Shown here piece by piece: positions 9,927 through 21,441 of a stretch of 64,000 bases of DNA. Under the pieces are notes generated by a model. The model had not been told where the DNA came from. It worked only from the letters and a program-made list of their open reading frames with translations, and did no database searches. Both the position numbers and the translations under genes were made by a program. How positions within the stretch are numbered: position 1 is the first letter of the stretch; each line of letters starts with the position of its first letter. The stretch covers positions 493,738,351-493,802,350 of the forward strand of contig NC_085137.1 of assembly GCF_035046485.1 (NCBI RefSeq). The letters run 5' to 3'. Origin of the DNA: Aedes albopictus (lineage: Eukaryota; Arthropoda; Insecta; Diptera; Culicidae).

Positions 9927-11529
9927 CTGGTTTTTGGGGTGGATTTGGTGGATGTGTTTTGAGGATTTTTTTTGGTAAATTTGTGTGTGTTTCGGAGAAT
10001 TGGTTTCAAATGAAAGGAAGAAAACAAAAAGAGACATAAACTTTCTGGGCTTTGAACACTGCAATGTTTAATATGTAAAATTCAAAGGATCAATAAACTA
10101 AAATGGGTGTAATGATGGATATGGAATATGCGTTCTTCACTGGATGAGTGTTTTAAACTTTTCCAAAACATTATCCGCCTTTGGATAGAATCATAATGGA
10201 ATTTTACACAACACTGAAAATATTGAAGCATTATACTGAAACACATACTTTAATCCTCTTCTAAAACTGAACACTTTGAGATCGAATAAAAAACATGAGC
10301 TCAAAGATACATCGTGCACACTGAATATGAATGGTATTTATAAACATTTAAAGCTTTGCTATTTTCACTTTCACAAAAAGTTCATTAGATAAATATTGAG
10401 GAATTTGAATGTAAAATTTTGAACTGTTTACATGTGATATTTCATACCATATCGCATATATAATTGAATCAATGATAAAAGATCGACATAGCAAATGGTT
10501 GAATTTTGTGGGGCAAAAGGTCTAAAACTGATTTCAAATAAGGATGAACTTCAAAAAAAAAAAAATAATTTCGTATTTTTGCCAATTTAACCACTTGTCT
10601 TTCGTCTGTTTGCTCTTTGTCTTTTTGTTTCTAAGCCGATTAAGTTAACCTTTCTCGCGCGAAAATCTCGACAGCGTATAATTTGCCATTATGTATGGAG
10701 TGCATATAGAAAACACAAGCTGCGTTATGCTGTCTACGTTATAAAGCTGCCGAAAGATGACATCCTAATTATAAGCTATGATATGCGATGATTGGTCAAA
10801 AATAATTGACCAAATAAATACATGGCCGGAAGAACAAATCATAAGTGCTTTCGACTAAAGTTCCAAACTTTTCAGTCTTTACAAAATTAAAACGCTCTTA
10901 ATATATTTAAAGCAACGTTTCAGTCCATTTGGAACCATTTTCAAGGTCGTGTTTACCCCTTTAAGTTTTTTTATTCTAAAAAAAATAAATATTTACCAAT
11001 AGTCATATATAAGTATCGTATGGAATCGGTTCTATCAAACCACACTAGACAATGACAACCAAAGGCCACCTAAGCTTCAAGACTGTTACAACATTAACTA
11101 TTTTGAGTTTCAGATGAATTGGAAAGTAGATATTCCCAGAAAAACTGTTTGTGACTTGACTAAGAATTCTATCAAAAAGCTTTTGCATCAAGCTTATTTT
11201 GCCAATCGAGAACTTTAAGATAATAAATTATTCTCCCAAACAAGTTTGAGAGAAATCTAAAAATTGCCATGATGTATTTTTTTTCTTCGATATTCATAGC
11301 ATTTTCCATTACTGTAGAGGAGTAGTAATGTAAGATATATTTGAAAACATTACGCCATTCATTGGTGGAACTGGATAGGATAATATCAACTTTCAATGAC
11401 GCTTCTATCCTACTTAAAAGTGTATTAACTATTAGAGGACTTGTGCCATAATTCAACTCACTAAAAACTTTTTAAATCACGACATATATCAGTAGAAACA
11501 GAGGAAAACGCTTCAAAAGTGGTACTTAC
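9927..11529. other. intron 6 of host gene (1.6 kb)
   Basis: AT-rich, largely free of recognisable repeats. The open frame on minus at 11172-11456 (94 aa) has no domain I recognise and no matching splice phase, so I leave it as intron. A GTAAGTA donor borders exon 6 at 11529. Confidence 0.6.
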
Positions 11530-11663
11530 GGAGTAGCGGTATCCTCCTTGGCACCTTGATTGCGAACCGGCGCGATCGATGGTGTCGAGATGCTTTTCTG
11601 GAGTGGAATCCGACAGACGGTTGGGGCCAGGTTGCGCTTGGCCACGATTTTTTCGAAGTCTCT
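11530..11663 (-). CDS. host gene exon 6
   Basis: Bounded by CATTTCAG on the acceptor side and GTAAGTA on the donor side. In phase 0 it reads RDFEKIVAKRNLAPTVCRIP, continuing LQKSISTPSIAPVRNQGAKE, and ends in two bases (CC) that complete Pro with exon 7. Codon usage is GC-rich at third positions, unlike the surrounding AT-rich intron, which supports a real exon. The Ser-Thr-Pro string resembles phosphorylation-dependent docking sites (inference). Family not recognised. Confidence 0.8.
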
Positions 11664-11907
11664 CTGAAATGGGAATGGGAATAGAATTATGGAGGTATTC
11701 TTGGAAGAAGAAAAGATTAATTTCTCAAATCTGTTTTTGATGCTTGATAACTATTCAACCAGTTGTCAAAACCAGCAGGTTTTGTTATTATAAAACGGAA
11801 AAAAACTTTTTGAAAATGTTTGGAGTTGTATATATGGATTTAAAACAAAATGTTTCGACTCACTCAAAGTGCAAATTTTCGGTAATACCAATCCGTGTGG
11901 TCAATTA

Positions 11908-12192
11908 TGAATTTCAAATAACTCAACGTACATATGTACAGATGGGTAAATTATTGGTTAAATTGGTCAAATTGCGGTTTAGGGGAAGATGATATAGATC
12001 GATGAGATTAGAATTGAACCTTATGACAACTAAGTAGCCGGGTCATTAATTGGCTCGGTAGCTTAGTTGGTAAAGCACTTGTCTAGCGAATAAGGGTCGT
12101 GAGTTCAAATCTCACCTGAACTGTGGATTTTTTCCCAATTTAACCAATACTTTACCGATCTGTACATATGTACGTTGAGTTATTTGAAATTT
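11908..12192. mobile_element. inverted-repeat element carrying a tRNA-like sequence
   Basis: Arms at about 11910-11968 and 12133-12192 are near-perfect reverse complements: AATTTCAAATAACTCAACGT, a CATATG palindrome, then CCAATACTTTACC-type ends. They enclose a 72-nt cloverleaf. This combines a MITE-like frame with a Pol III promoter. No target duplication was clear. Confidence 0.65.
12052..12123 (+). tRNA. tRNA-like cloverleaf (Ala AGC), probably SINE-type
   Basis: D stem GCTT/AAGC with loop AGTTGGTA, anticodon stem CTTGT/ATAAG with loop CTAGCGA giving anticodon AGC, and T stem GTGAG/CTCAC with loop TTCAAAT. The acceptor pairs 6 of 7 with a C-A mismatch at position 3-70, where a true tRNA-Ala would carry G-U. 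The A box matches TRGCNNAGYNGG. Position inside inverted repeats and the missing Ala identity pair argue for a tRNA-derived repeat, not a working tRNA gene. Confidence 0.5.
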
Positions 12193-12622
12193 ACAAAAAT
12201 TTTGTTCCATGACGGTTTCCAGAACCATTCCATTATTATCGAACCTTCAAATTTTTGCTTAAAATCTGACAACATAAAAAATATGTTGGTGCAGTTGGAA
12301 AAAACCCAGGTGAAAGGGCACCAAAATCTTCATCTAAGTAACGATCCAGGGTTTCTAAAGTATGTATTTTTACTTCAAAAGATAAAGCCTAAACTGAATA
12401 CCTTTCCTCTTATTTTTTTGGTTTTCTGTTTTTTTTTATATGTTAATGACCGAGCAATCCTTCCAATATTGATATCTACTTGCTTTTAGTGGAAGGATCA
12501 AGATATCTTTTAATTTTTTGTCCTGGTGTAAAATATTTTTTCAGTTTCACAAATACCATTTCTAAATTAAATTTAAAAAAAATGTTTTCTGGAAAACTGA
12601 TGAACAGTAATATTAGAGAAAA

Positions 12623-12806
12623 AACTGGCTCTATCCCATTTGGCATAATTCCATTTGGCATAATGCCGTTTGGCATAATGCCATTTGACATAATGGTCAT
12701 TTGAAATAACAAGGATTATACACATGCTTACCAAGAAGACTGTTCTTCGTATTATGCAAAACGGCATTATGCCAAATGGAATTATGCCCAATTGGATAGA
12801 GCCAAA
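12623..12806. mobile_element. small foldback with 15-bp internal repeats
   Basis: Begins TGGCTCTATCCCATTTGGCA and ends with a near reverse complement (AATTGGATAGAGCCA). The left arm has four tandem units of CATTTGGCATAATGC at a 15-bp period. The right arm has two inverted ones. Non-coding. Overlapping open frames on both strands reflect the repeat. Confidence 0.7.
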
Positions 12807-13247
12807 AGCTTGGAGATATTTAGATCCTTATTCTGAATATGTTTGGAAATATTGAAATGTTAATTTATAAAAAAAAAACAAACACAAAAAATAAGAAACG
12901 CATCCAGTTAAAATTTTATATTCACTTGTATATGTCCTTAAATGAAATCACTTCATTATCGGATTTCAAGGCTTGAGAGAGGGCTTCATAAGATTTCGGG
13001 AGCCTTCAAAAATGTTTCAGGACTTTAAAAGGGCAAGGGCATTTAAGGAAATTTGAAGTTTTCAGGGGTGTCGAGGGTTTAAAAAATTATAAATTTAATA
13101 GCTGTCAGTTTCATAAAAAAATCTATTCTTACAAACCGTACTATTCAATTCAGTTTTGTGATATTTTTTTTAATTTTTTGAGAATTTTCAACTCTTAATA
13201 GATCGGATAAAAATTTATTAGACATTACGCTTAATACTGGTATCATA

Positions 13248-14174
13248 AGGACTGTTCATTAAAGAAAGTGGACATCTGTTTACCAATAGTTTGCAGTTAA
13301 AACTAAACAATAAATTGTGAATTTTTGCCCAGTGTGTAAAAACATTGTTCACCTCGGCAACACACTCAAAGAAAACGGAAAAAAATGAGAAATTTAGAGA
13401 GATGGGTCGGATTAGCTTAGCGACTAGCAGATTGATTCTGCACAAATGGTGTTCCAAAAAGTTGTCGTTTAGAGAATTGGCATACTAGTACGCTTCCGGG
13501 ACCGCAATTTTTCAACGCTGAGCAGAAGACAGATGTGCCGGATGATGTAGGGTACATCGTGGTACATCAGAACCGAAAAAATTGGGAAAAAGTTTATGGT
13601 GTGGCAAGCCAATCGTTCATGCGGCTTAAAGAGTTCTTCGTATTTCACAACGGGAACAATCAACGATAAAAATAACAGAAAGAAATGCATCAAAAAGCGA
13701 CTTTTATCCATCTACCGAAAACATACGGATCCTCCATTGTTTTGGCCGAATCTGGCATCCGCTTATTACGCTTCTTCAACGCTAGAGATGCTTATGACGG
13801 AAAAAGTCGATTTTGTCGAAAAATGGCAAAATTCACCAAACTACCCTGAACTGCGTCCTGTGGAAAGATACTGGACAATAATTAAGCGGCATCTCAAGAA
13901 AGATGTAAGAGAAGCAAGCTCTGCTGATTGCTTCAAGAAAATTTGGTCTGCGGCACAACGAAATGTTACGGAGAAAGTTGTGCAGAATCTAATGGGAGGT
14001 ATCAAGAGGAAAGTTCGAGCGTTCTTCAGAAATTAGAAGTAAATGTTCAAACTCACTTGAATTCGGCAACATGTATGTTGATTATCATTTATGAAAAATA
14101 AACTTATGAATTTGTTTGAAAATAAATATTTTATATTGAAAAACAGGTGTCTACTTTCTTTAATGAACAGTCCT
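13248..14174 (+). mobile_element. DD37E-type mariner/Tc1 relative (ITmD37E-like), degenerate
   Basis: Terminal inverted repeats of about 35 bp (left AGGACTGTTCATTAAAGAAA, mirrored at the right end with two mismatches), flanked by TA at 13246-13247 and 14175-14176. The length is 927 bp, which I judge shorter than autonomous elements, and the transposase is broken. The DD37E family is known from mosquitoes. Confidence 0.85.
13596..14036 (+). pseudogene. DD37E transposase, C-terminal remnant
   Basis: The frame runs from MVWQANRSCGLKS through FWPNLASAYYA and LRPVERYW to the C-terminus. Exactly 37 residues lie between the second catalytic position and the Glu of PVE, defining DD37E spacing. That second catalytic Asp is Asn here (WPN), so the enzyme should be inactive. 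Upstream, plausible transposase sequence (TDVPDDVGYIVVHQNRKNWE, about 13540-13590) lies in another frame, pointing to a frameshift just before the ATG used here. The N-terminal DNA-binding half is missing or scrambled. Confidence 0.85.
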
Positions 14175-14199
14175 TATTTCTAGTAGATTATAGTGATAA

Positions 14200-14690
14200 T
14201 TTGACTTAAAATGAGTGTTTTGGGATTAAGAAGGATGAAATTCTGGAAATAATGAAAAACTTTGAATAGTATCAGCCTTTTAAGAGGTTGTTTTAGGAAT
14301 CATGCAAATATCTGAAGCCGAATGGTACCATTACAAATCCCTGGAAAAATCATATGAATAAAATATAGTAGCAAAGCAGCCCGATAAAATATCTGAAAAA
14401 ACTCCTTCAGAAGGTAGATTTCATTACAAGTTGAGAAATCATACTTGTTAAAACCTTCTGGTTGTAATGAGTACTTTTTTACCATCTTTGAAGTGAAGTT
14501 AAAAGTTGTTTAAATGAGAAATTCTTTAAGGAAGACAACTTCTTGCATAAAACCTTAAAAATTCTTGGGAAAATCTTAAGAAAAATTTGAAGTTTTCAGA
14601 AAAATTTAACATTTCAAAGCAAAATTCTCGTAGAAACTCTTTGCAAGATTATCCTTAGAATCCTAAGAAAAATAAAACTACAGAAAGAAC
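14200..14690. other. AT-rich intron sequence
   Basis: No gene or clear repeat. The AGAAATTCTTTAAGGAAG-like phrases towards the right grade into the GAATTCC array. Confidence 0.4.
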
Positions 14691-15496
14691 TCTGAAAGGA
14701 ATTCCAAGAGAAGGAAGGTGCTACTGAAGAAATTTCCGAAAAGAACTTCTCGAGGAATGCCCAGGAGAATCTCAACTGGAGGAAGAGACTTGTGGGATAT
14801 CTGCTGGAGAAATTCTCTGAAGGAACTTTTACTCAAATCACCAGGAAATCACCAGGAAACTCCAGGAGGAATTGCCACAAGTAACCCCTGGAGGAATTGT
14901 TTGGAGGAGTTTTCATCATCCAATATAACTCCTGGAGGTATTCCTAGAAGGAGCTCCTGAAAGAATTCCCTGAAGGAACTTCCATTGAATACCTCATAGG
15001 GAAATCTTGGGAAAATCCTCAGAAGGTACTCCAGAATTCCTATAAATTACTCTTGAAGAATTCCCTAGAAGGAACTTTTGGAGGGACTCCCTGCACTATA
15101 CAGACATATCTTCCATTAAAATCACCTGAAGGAACTCGTGGAGCATCCCCAGAGGGGACTCCTGGGGGAATCTACAGGAGAAACTTCCAAGGTAACCACT
15201 CGGAGGAACTCCTAGAGGAATCCCTAGAAGGACTGCTTTAATTAGAGATATCCCTAGATAGATAGAACTCCTCAAAAGTAAATCCTAGAGAAATTCCCAG
15301 AAGAAACTGCTGGAGAAATTCCTAAAAGAAACTCTTGGAATTATTCCCTGAAATATAAATAAATAAAACTTCGATTAAAATCACCAGAAAGAACTTCTAG
15401 AGCATCCTCCAAGGTTACTGCTGGAAGAATCCACAGAAGGAACTACTAAGAAAATTTTCAAAAGCAACCCCAGGGAAATCCCCTAGAGGAATCCTT
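14690..15496. repeat. degenerate GGAATTCC array
   Basis: Same unit family as 3480-5250 (GGAATTCCCTGAAGGAACTT-like) but more diverged. The open frames at 14718-14960 and 15053-15241 are repeat-borne. Confidence 0.8.
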
Positions 15497-15506
15497 AGAG
15501 GTATCT

Positions 15507-15686
15507 TTTTTTTTTGTCTGTATTAACGAGATTTTTAACCCTAGGCTAGTTCATCTCGGGACCCACGCTTTACTTCCCTTCCGAAGGAAGAACCCACTTT
15601 TTGTGAGCATGTCGGGAGTGGAATTCGATCCCAGGTCCTCGGCGTGATAGTCTTGTGTTCTAACCACCACACCAGGTCCGCTCCAC
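15507..15686 (-). mobile_element. tRNA-derived SINE, full insertion with TSD
   Basis: A 180-bp insertion in the GAATTCC array, flanked by the 10-bp direct repeat AGAGGTATCT at 15497-15506 and 15687-15696. The poly(T) at the left end shows it is oriented on minus. The head contains GATTCGATCCCAGGTCCTCG. The same SINE family occurs at 748, 51690 and 61982. Confidence 0.9.
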
Positions 15687-15699
15687 AGAGGTATCTCTA

Positions 15700-16930
15700 G
15701 ATCGATAGCAGGTCTATTAATATAAATAAATTTCTTTTGGAAAATCTGTTGAAGCAATTTTAGAAGTAATGCTAAAAAATAGTTTCATTGAGAAAATCAT
15801 GGGAAATCGTTGCAAAAATTATTTAAAAATGCTTGGGGAGACCTGGAATAAAATTCAGAATTTCTGAGAAAACTTCTGAACGAAAATTTAAAAAATCCAA
15901 AGTGAAATTCTCTATAAAATAAAAACTCTTGAAGAAATAAAATACATTTATAGAATATTATTGTGAAAGCATGGTTGAGAATATACCTAAAGAATCCTGA
16001 AAAAGTAGTTATCTAAGTAGTTACTTGGAATAACTTGAAGAAATACTATTGGAACTTGTTGATAGTACATGTTATTAAACAATCTATAAAAACTTTCAGG
16101 TGTGGGAAAAGCGTACAAAATGGTTTTTTAATGCAGAAAACTACTCTGAAGAACCACCATAAATTCTCAAGACAAATTAAATTATGTGATGGATTATTGG
16201 AATAATCTTCAACAGCTTTTTGATAAAATCTGATGAAATCCCTTAAGTAATTTCTGAGAAGACTTCTAAAAGAGTTACTAAATAGATGAAATTCCTTGAG
16301 CGTATCTCTAGAGAAATTTCTAGATTAATCATTGGAGGATGTTTTAAGTCTCTGAAGTAATCCCTGTTTAGATTCCAGAATAAATTTTTGAAGAAATCCA
16401 CGGAGGAATTTCTAAAAAAAAAGATCTGGGGGAATATCTGAAGCAATTCCTGGAAGAATTCCAGCAAGAGTTTCTAGAAGAATCTTTGCAGGAATTCTAG
16501 AAGAATTAACGAGAGGAATTAATGAAGCACTACCAAGTTATATAACTTTAGGGATACCAAGAGGAAGTCTTGGAGGAATTCCAACAGAATTTGTATAGGG
16601 AAATCCCTAGAGGGTTCCAGGAGATATCCTCTGACGAACTTCTGGATAAATTATTTGAGTTGTTTGGGGAGATATAACTGATAGTATCTGCTGATTTTTT
16701 TAAGAATCCCCAGATCCCTGGTAGAATTTTTGGAAGAAGAAAATCCTAAAGTAATTCTACCAAGAAAAACAGAAAGAATCCTTAGGAATATCTCTAGGTA
16801 ACTTTCTAAAAAAAAAAAAACAACGGAGTAATTCTATGTGAATGTTCTGTAGAAATTCCTTGGGAAGTCCTGCTGGAATAGCACCAAGAATTTCTGGAGG
16901 AATCCCAGAAATTAGTATAAGCTCTGAAAT
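15700..16930. repeat. degenerate GAATTCC-type array
   Basis: Diverged short-unit repeats (GGAGGAATTTCTAGAAGAAT-like) with AT-rich gaps. No coding sequence. Confidence 0.7.
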
Positions 16931-16939
16931 AACCCACAT

Positions 16940-17996
16940 TTCCTAGGACTTTAGGAGGAGCCTTTTTTTGATTGTCGAAAATAGCCTATTTGCGGGATTT
17001 ATGGAAAAGTATAGAATAATTTTAATATCCAACTACTTCTAGAAAATATAATGTATTACAAAAATGTTTGCAATTCATAGTCGGATCTAACAGTAGTTCG
17101 TAAGCAAAGCATAAATTGAGCTCCAAGCATATTCCAAGTTTTTAAATTCATTTTACTGGTACCGGACCGATAGCCAGTAGGGTCGTTTAGGAATTCACGC
17201 TCACCACACTGCACAATGGTCGGAAAAAGATAAAGTTCGGCCAAAACTCTTTTTATGTGTTTAATCGAAGTTATAGGTTGCCTAGATATGTTATATAGTA
17301 TTTTGTGTTTAAAAAGGGGTATTCAAAAATTACGTAATTTCAATAATTTCAAAAACGGTGAAAATCAGCAAACCCCATATTTTTGCGTTTTTTGTTAGAA
17401 AATCAATTCGAATTTAAATAAATGATCATCTTTCGATCAAATCCAATCAAGTTTGTTCAAATCGTGTGAAAAATGTGGAAAGATAAATTTTATTTCAGTA
17501 AAAAATGGAAAAATAACGTTAAATATATGAAAAAACATGACTTTTTTAAATAGCTCTAATTTGAAAAACTGCAAATTTCTGCAAAATATTTAAACGTTTT
17601 CAGGCAGCTCTAAGCATGATGTTTAAGATGTACTACTCGAAATTGCGGCGACACGTGACGACACGAACCATTTTTAAAGTTAAAAATTACCAAAATTTCT
17701 AAGGTACAGTATATGAAAATTTGAAAAGTTTTGTGACATTTTAATTTTGCACCATACGTGCATTCAAACAGTCCAATAACAAGCTTTCATATGCTGGATA
17801 ACTTAAAACATATATTCCATTCTCAAAATATTATTATTTTACTTTTTTCGAATAATTCATTTTTCAATTTTATGACTTAGGCCACTTTGGCAGTGAAAAT
17901 GTCATTGAAATACAAAAGCTGGTATGCTTTTAATTAAGAATCATAAAAGTACAAAGCATTAGGTGAAATAAAGTTTGAAAATATAAATTTCGTTTT
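16940..17996. other. AT-rich unique sequence in intron 5
   Basis: About 1 kb, very AT-rich, with runs such as AAAATTACGTAATTTCAATA. I see no coding exon, tRNA or defined element. Confidence 0.5.
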
Positions 17997-18339
17997 GCCT
18001 TTCTCGTACACCAAGGTGTACCGAAAGGCTATATGTTCACTCCAAAAATGAAATTTTGATAGAGCCCCCGGAGGGGCAAGTTTCATATACCAATCGACTC
18101 AGCTCGACGAGTTGAGATGATGTCTGTGTGTGTGTATGTGTGTGTGTGTGTATGTATGTGTGTGTGTATGTGTACAAAAAAAGGTCACCTCACTTTTAGA
18201 TAGTAAATATCAACCGATTTTAACGATCAATGGCTCATTCGACGCAGAATCTGGTCCCATTGTTTCCTATTGAAAATGGTTCGGATCGGTCCAGCCGTTC
18301 CGGAGTTATGGCCATTTAGGTGTTCCGGATCGGTACCCC

Positions 18340-19310
18340 TGGAAGGGGCCAGACATGAACATGCACCAAACCCATGCATGCGACCCATCAAACCACGGCA
18401 TTTACGATTATCTGATGAACGGTGAGCAGTAAAATAGTCTCAGACCATATCTGAACCGGTAGTGTTCCGGAACCGGTTCTGGGTGTCCCGCCGGAAGCGG
18501 CCAAATATCAAATTGAACATAACTCATGCATGCGACACATCAAACAGCGGCTTTATCGATAATCTGATGAACGGTTAGCAGGAAAACAGTACCAGACCAC
18601 ATCTGAACCGGTAATGTTCCGGAACCGCTTCCGGATGTCCCACCGGAGATGGCCAAATATAAAAGAGTACCAAACCCATGCATGCGACACATCAAACAGC
18701 GGCATTTTCGATAACCTGATGAACGGTTAGCAGGAAAACAATATTAGACCATATCTGAACCAGTAGTGTTCCGGAACCGGTTCCGGGGGTCCCGACGGAT
18801 GTGGCCAAATAAAAAAAAATACCTAACCCATGCATGCGATACACAAATAACGGTTTTTCTGATAACCTGATGACTGGCTATCAAAGAAATAGGTTAGGAC
18901 CACATTAGAAACAGCCGGTTGTATTCCGGAACCAGTTCCGGGTGTCGCGCCGGAAATGGCCAAATATAAAAGTGAACCAAACCCATGCATGCGACACATC
19001 AAACAGCGGCATTTTTGATAACCTGATGAACGGTTAGCAGGAAAACAGTATCAGACCATGTCTGAATAGGTAGTTGTCCGGAACCGGTTCCGGGGGTCTC
19101 GACGGATGTAGCCAAATATAAAAGAGTACCAAACCCATGCATGCGATACAACAAATAACGGCTTTTCTGATAACCTGATCACTGGTTATCAAAGAAATAG
19201 GTTAGGACCACATTAGGGACAGCCGGTAGTGCCGTACTAGTTCCGGGTGTCCCTCCGAAAGCGGCTAAATATATGCGACAGAGCAAAGCTAGGATTTTTT
19301 GATAACCTCA
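18340..19310 (+). repeat. 152-bp tandem repeat, six to seven units
   Basis: The marker CATGCATGCG starts at 18373, 18525, 18677, 18829, 18984 and 19136, spacing 152, 152, 152, 155 and 152 bp. Each unit contains CCGGAACCGGTTCCGGG-like and TGATGAACGGTTAGCAGG-like blocks. A last degenerate unit runs into the MITE. Copy C keeps only two units. Confidence 0.9.
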
Positions 19311-19319
19311 TAAACGTTA

Positions 19320-19491
19320 GGGGCCATGCACAAATTACGTCACACTTTTAGGGGGATGGGGGGGGGGGGGGTTTGCATAACGTGACGACCCATACAAAAA
19401 TTGTCGAGGTCCCATACAAAAAATGTGACATAGGGGGGAGGGGGGGTTGAAAAAGGTCGATTTTAGCGTGACATAATTTTTGTATCACCCC
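19320..19491. mobile_element. 172-bp MITE with TTA target duplication
   Basis: Flanked by TTA at 19317-19319 and 19492-19494. The ends are inverted (GGGGCCATGCACAAATTACG and, inward from the right, GGGGTGATACAAAAATTATG), each followed by TGACGT- or GTCACGC-like sequence. The matching place in copy C (about 5958, AACGTTAGCAAGC) has a single TTA and no insert, so the boundary is exact. Confidence 0.9.
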
Positions 19492-19859
19492 TTAGCAAGC
19501 AAACAGGTTCAGACCGGTGAAAAAAATGTTTTACGCATATGGTCAAATCTCAACCGTTACGTAGTAATTGAACTTTACATATTTTTGACTTTGCTTGTCT
19601 CAAACTGACTGTAACTTGAAAATGGTCAAACTTATCGCATTTGAAAGATTATTAAATATGCTACCAAAAAGATCTTGGAATCTATTTGTTTAGTTAGATA
19701 ACTAAAGCTAAAAAGCTCGAAAGTAATGTTTTGCCTTTCTCGTACACTTAGTATACTAAAAAACTATATGTTCACTCAAAAAACGATTTTACGAAAAAAA
19801 GGCTCGGAGGATCAAGTCGCATATACCAATCAACTCAGTTCAACGAATTAAGATTATTT

Positions 19860-19874
19860 CTGTATGTGTGTATG

Positions 19875-19936
<62 letters not shown>

Positions 19937-19963
19937 TGTATGTATGTATGTATGTATGTATGT
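19860..19963 (+). repeat. TATG microsatellite
   Basis: About 25 tetranucleotide TATG repeats, sitting at the same position in the repeat family as the GT-rich tracts in copies A to C. Confidence 0.95.
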
Positions 19964-21076
19964 GCGTAAAATAAGTTCACTCACTTTTAAGGCACTTCCC
20001 ATTGGCCGATTTTTCGGATTATATCTTGAATCTTGAATCTAACTGGAATTGTTTGCTATTAAAAATGGTCTAGATCAGCCAAGGCGTTCCGAAGTTTTGG
20101 CCATTTCAGTGATCCGGACCAGCACCGGTACAACTGGCCGTATATAAACTGAACTAGCCCCATCATGCGATACATCAAACTGCGGCGATTTTTGTAACCT
20201 TTAGCATGGTTGGCGAGTTTTGTGCGGAAATCAACACTTGGCCAGCCAAATGTTCAGGGCGGCTGCTCAAAATTTAATATGGCGGCTGTTTAATAGAGAT
20301 TTAGGCTCTTAAAGCATGCTATATGGGAATATTTGATATGTGGTAGATGTCTGGACTCCTAAAATGGCGACTCGAATATCCAATATGGCGTCTGTTTAAA
20401 GAAGTTTAAGGCTCTAAAACCATGCAATATTTGGTATGGGAAAGATGTCCGGAGTCAAAAAATGACGAATGTACAAGATGGCGATCTAAAATCCAAGATG
20501 GCTCGAATGGTTGTTTAATGTAGTTTTAGGCTCTAAAACCATGCAATATTGGTATATTTGATATGGGGAAGACTTCCAGAGTCCAAAATGGCGATCTAAT
20601 ACTTAAGATGGCGGCTCCGAATTCAAAATCGCGGCTCTTTAATGGAGTTTTAGGGCCTGAAACAATGCATTTTTGGTATATTTGGTATGGGGAGGATTTC
20701 TGGATTACAAAAATAGCGACTTGAATATCCAAGATGTTGGTCCAAATTCAAGATAGCGTTTTTTTCTTAAGAGTTTGAGGCTCAAACATTAAAAGCCAGA
20801 TAAACGATATGATTTCTGGTATCATGAAATGGATTTCTGTTAATTGTATGGAAGTGCGATATACATAAACATTTCGCTTGAGTTTTATTGAAATGGGGTT
20901 TCGAAGGCACGAGAAAGGCGCCATCACCGCTAGGTGGATTAATTAGGGTTTTTTAAGAGTTTAGGCCGCCCCTTTGTATGGAGCCCGACCAATGTGCACT
21001 GGAGAGATGCAAATTCAGCATGTCCATATAGAACACATTGATCTCAATATTTTAACTAGGGCTAATGTGCTCTTAC

Positions 21077-21206
21077 CGCCAATTCCGCCTCGTTCAACGA
21101 GTGCGTTGATATTCCTCCGGTACTGTTTCTACTGGTACGATTGTGTAATCTCTCAGCCGCCCGAAGAGATTCCTGCTCTTCGCTGTCCAAACTAGAGAGG
21201 CTGACA
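21077..21206 (-). CDS. host gene exon 5
   Basis: The acceptor TTTTTGTTTTAG and donor GTAAGAG are good matches. The first T completes Ser with the two bases from exon 4, then 43 codons include LSSLDSEEQESLRAAERLHN and GGISTHSLNEAEL, ending on a codon boundary after GCG (Ala). Balanced codon usage and phase agreement with both neighbours support it. The Arg-rich stretch RTSRNSTGG looks like a basophilic kinase target (inference). Confidence 0.85.
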
Positions 21207-21265
21207 CTAAAACAAAAAGTCGTTTGAAAATAATTTCAATGTGTCAGTATCGTCTCACTACCAAC

Positions 21266-21441
21266 CTCTTGTGCGAAGATTTGGCGCATTCGGTCAAATC
21301 CTCGATCGCCGTCCAGGACTTGCGCCGGTCGGTGTTGAGACCGTACATGGTGGGCTGGTGGGGCCACATGCTGCCCGGATTGGAGATCGTCAGATCCGGC
21401 AGCGAGGGACACGACGAGAACAGTTTACTCGACGAGAGCTG
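21266..21441 (-). CDS. host gene exon 4
   Basis: The acceptor ends TATAATTAG and the donor is AG|GTTGGT. It starts in phase 0 and leaves two bases (AG) for exon 5. It reads SSKLFSSCPSLPDLTISNPG then SMWPHQPTMYGLNTDRRKSW. The strong GC3 bias and distinctive motifs make this one of the most convincing exons. A GTAGTGAG alternative donor 4 nt further on would break the frame, so the inner donor is chosen. Confidence 0.85.

Larger units (their letters stand above)
17997..20919 (+). mobile_element. composite repeat copy D, GCCTTTCTCGTAC-bounded
   Basis: Starts GCCTTTCTCGTACACCAAGG and ends CACGAGAAAGGC, so the outer 11 bp are inverted (GCCTTTCTCGT / ACGAGAAAGGC). In order it holds a GT microsatellite (18122-18175), a CCTATTGAAAATGG block, the 152-bp tandem array (18340-19310), a 172-bp MITE, a second internal GTACACTTAGTATAC terminus at 19741, a TATG microsatellite, and CCAAGATGGCGGC units. 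Much of it matches copy C. No coding frame. Confidence 0.7.
11664..21076. other. intron 5 of host gene (9.4 kb)
   Basis: Separates exon 5 from exon 6 and contains, left to right, a tRNA-like element in inverted repeats, a 15-bp foldback, a DD37E transposon, 24-bp arrays with a SINE, about 1 kb of AT-rich sequence and the composite repeat copy D. All insertions are non-coding with respect to the host gene. Confidence 0.75.

Noticed and set aside
12052..12123. A functional tRNA-Ala gene
   Set aside because: The cloverleaf is good, but the acceptor has a C-A mismatch where tRNA-Ala needs G-U, and it sits inside an inverted-repeat element. Kept only as tRNA-like.
18340..19310. CRISPR-like array (regular repeats)
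   Set aside because: Units of 152 bp are repeated throughout with no unique spacers, and the genome is eukaryotic.
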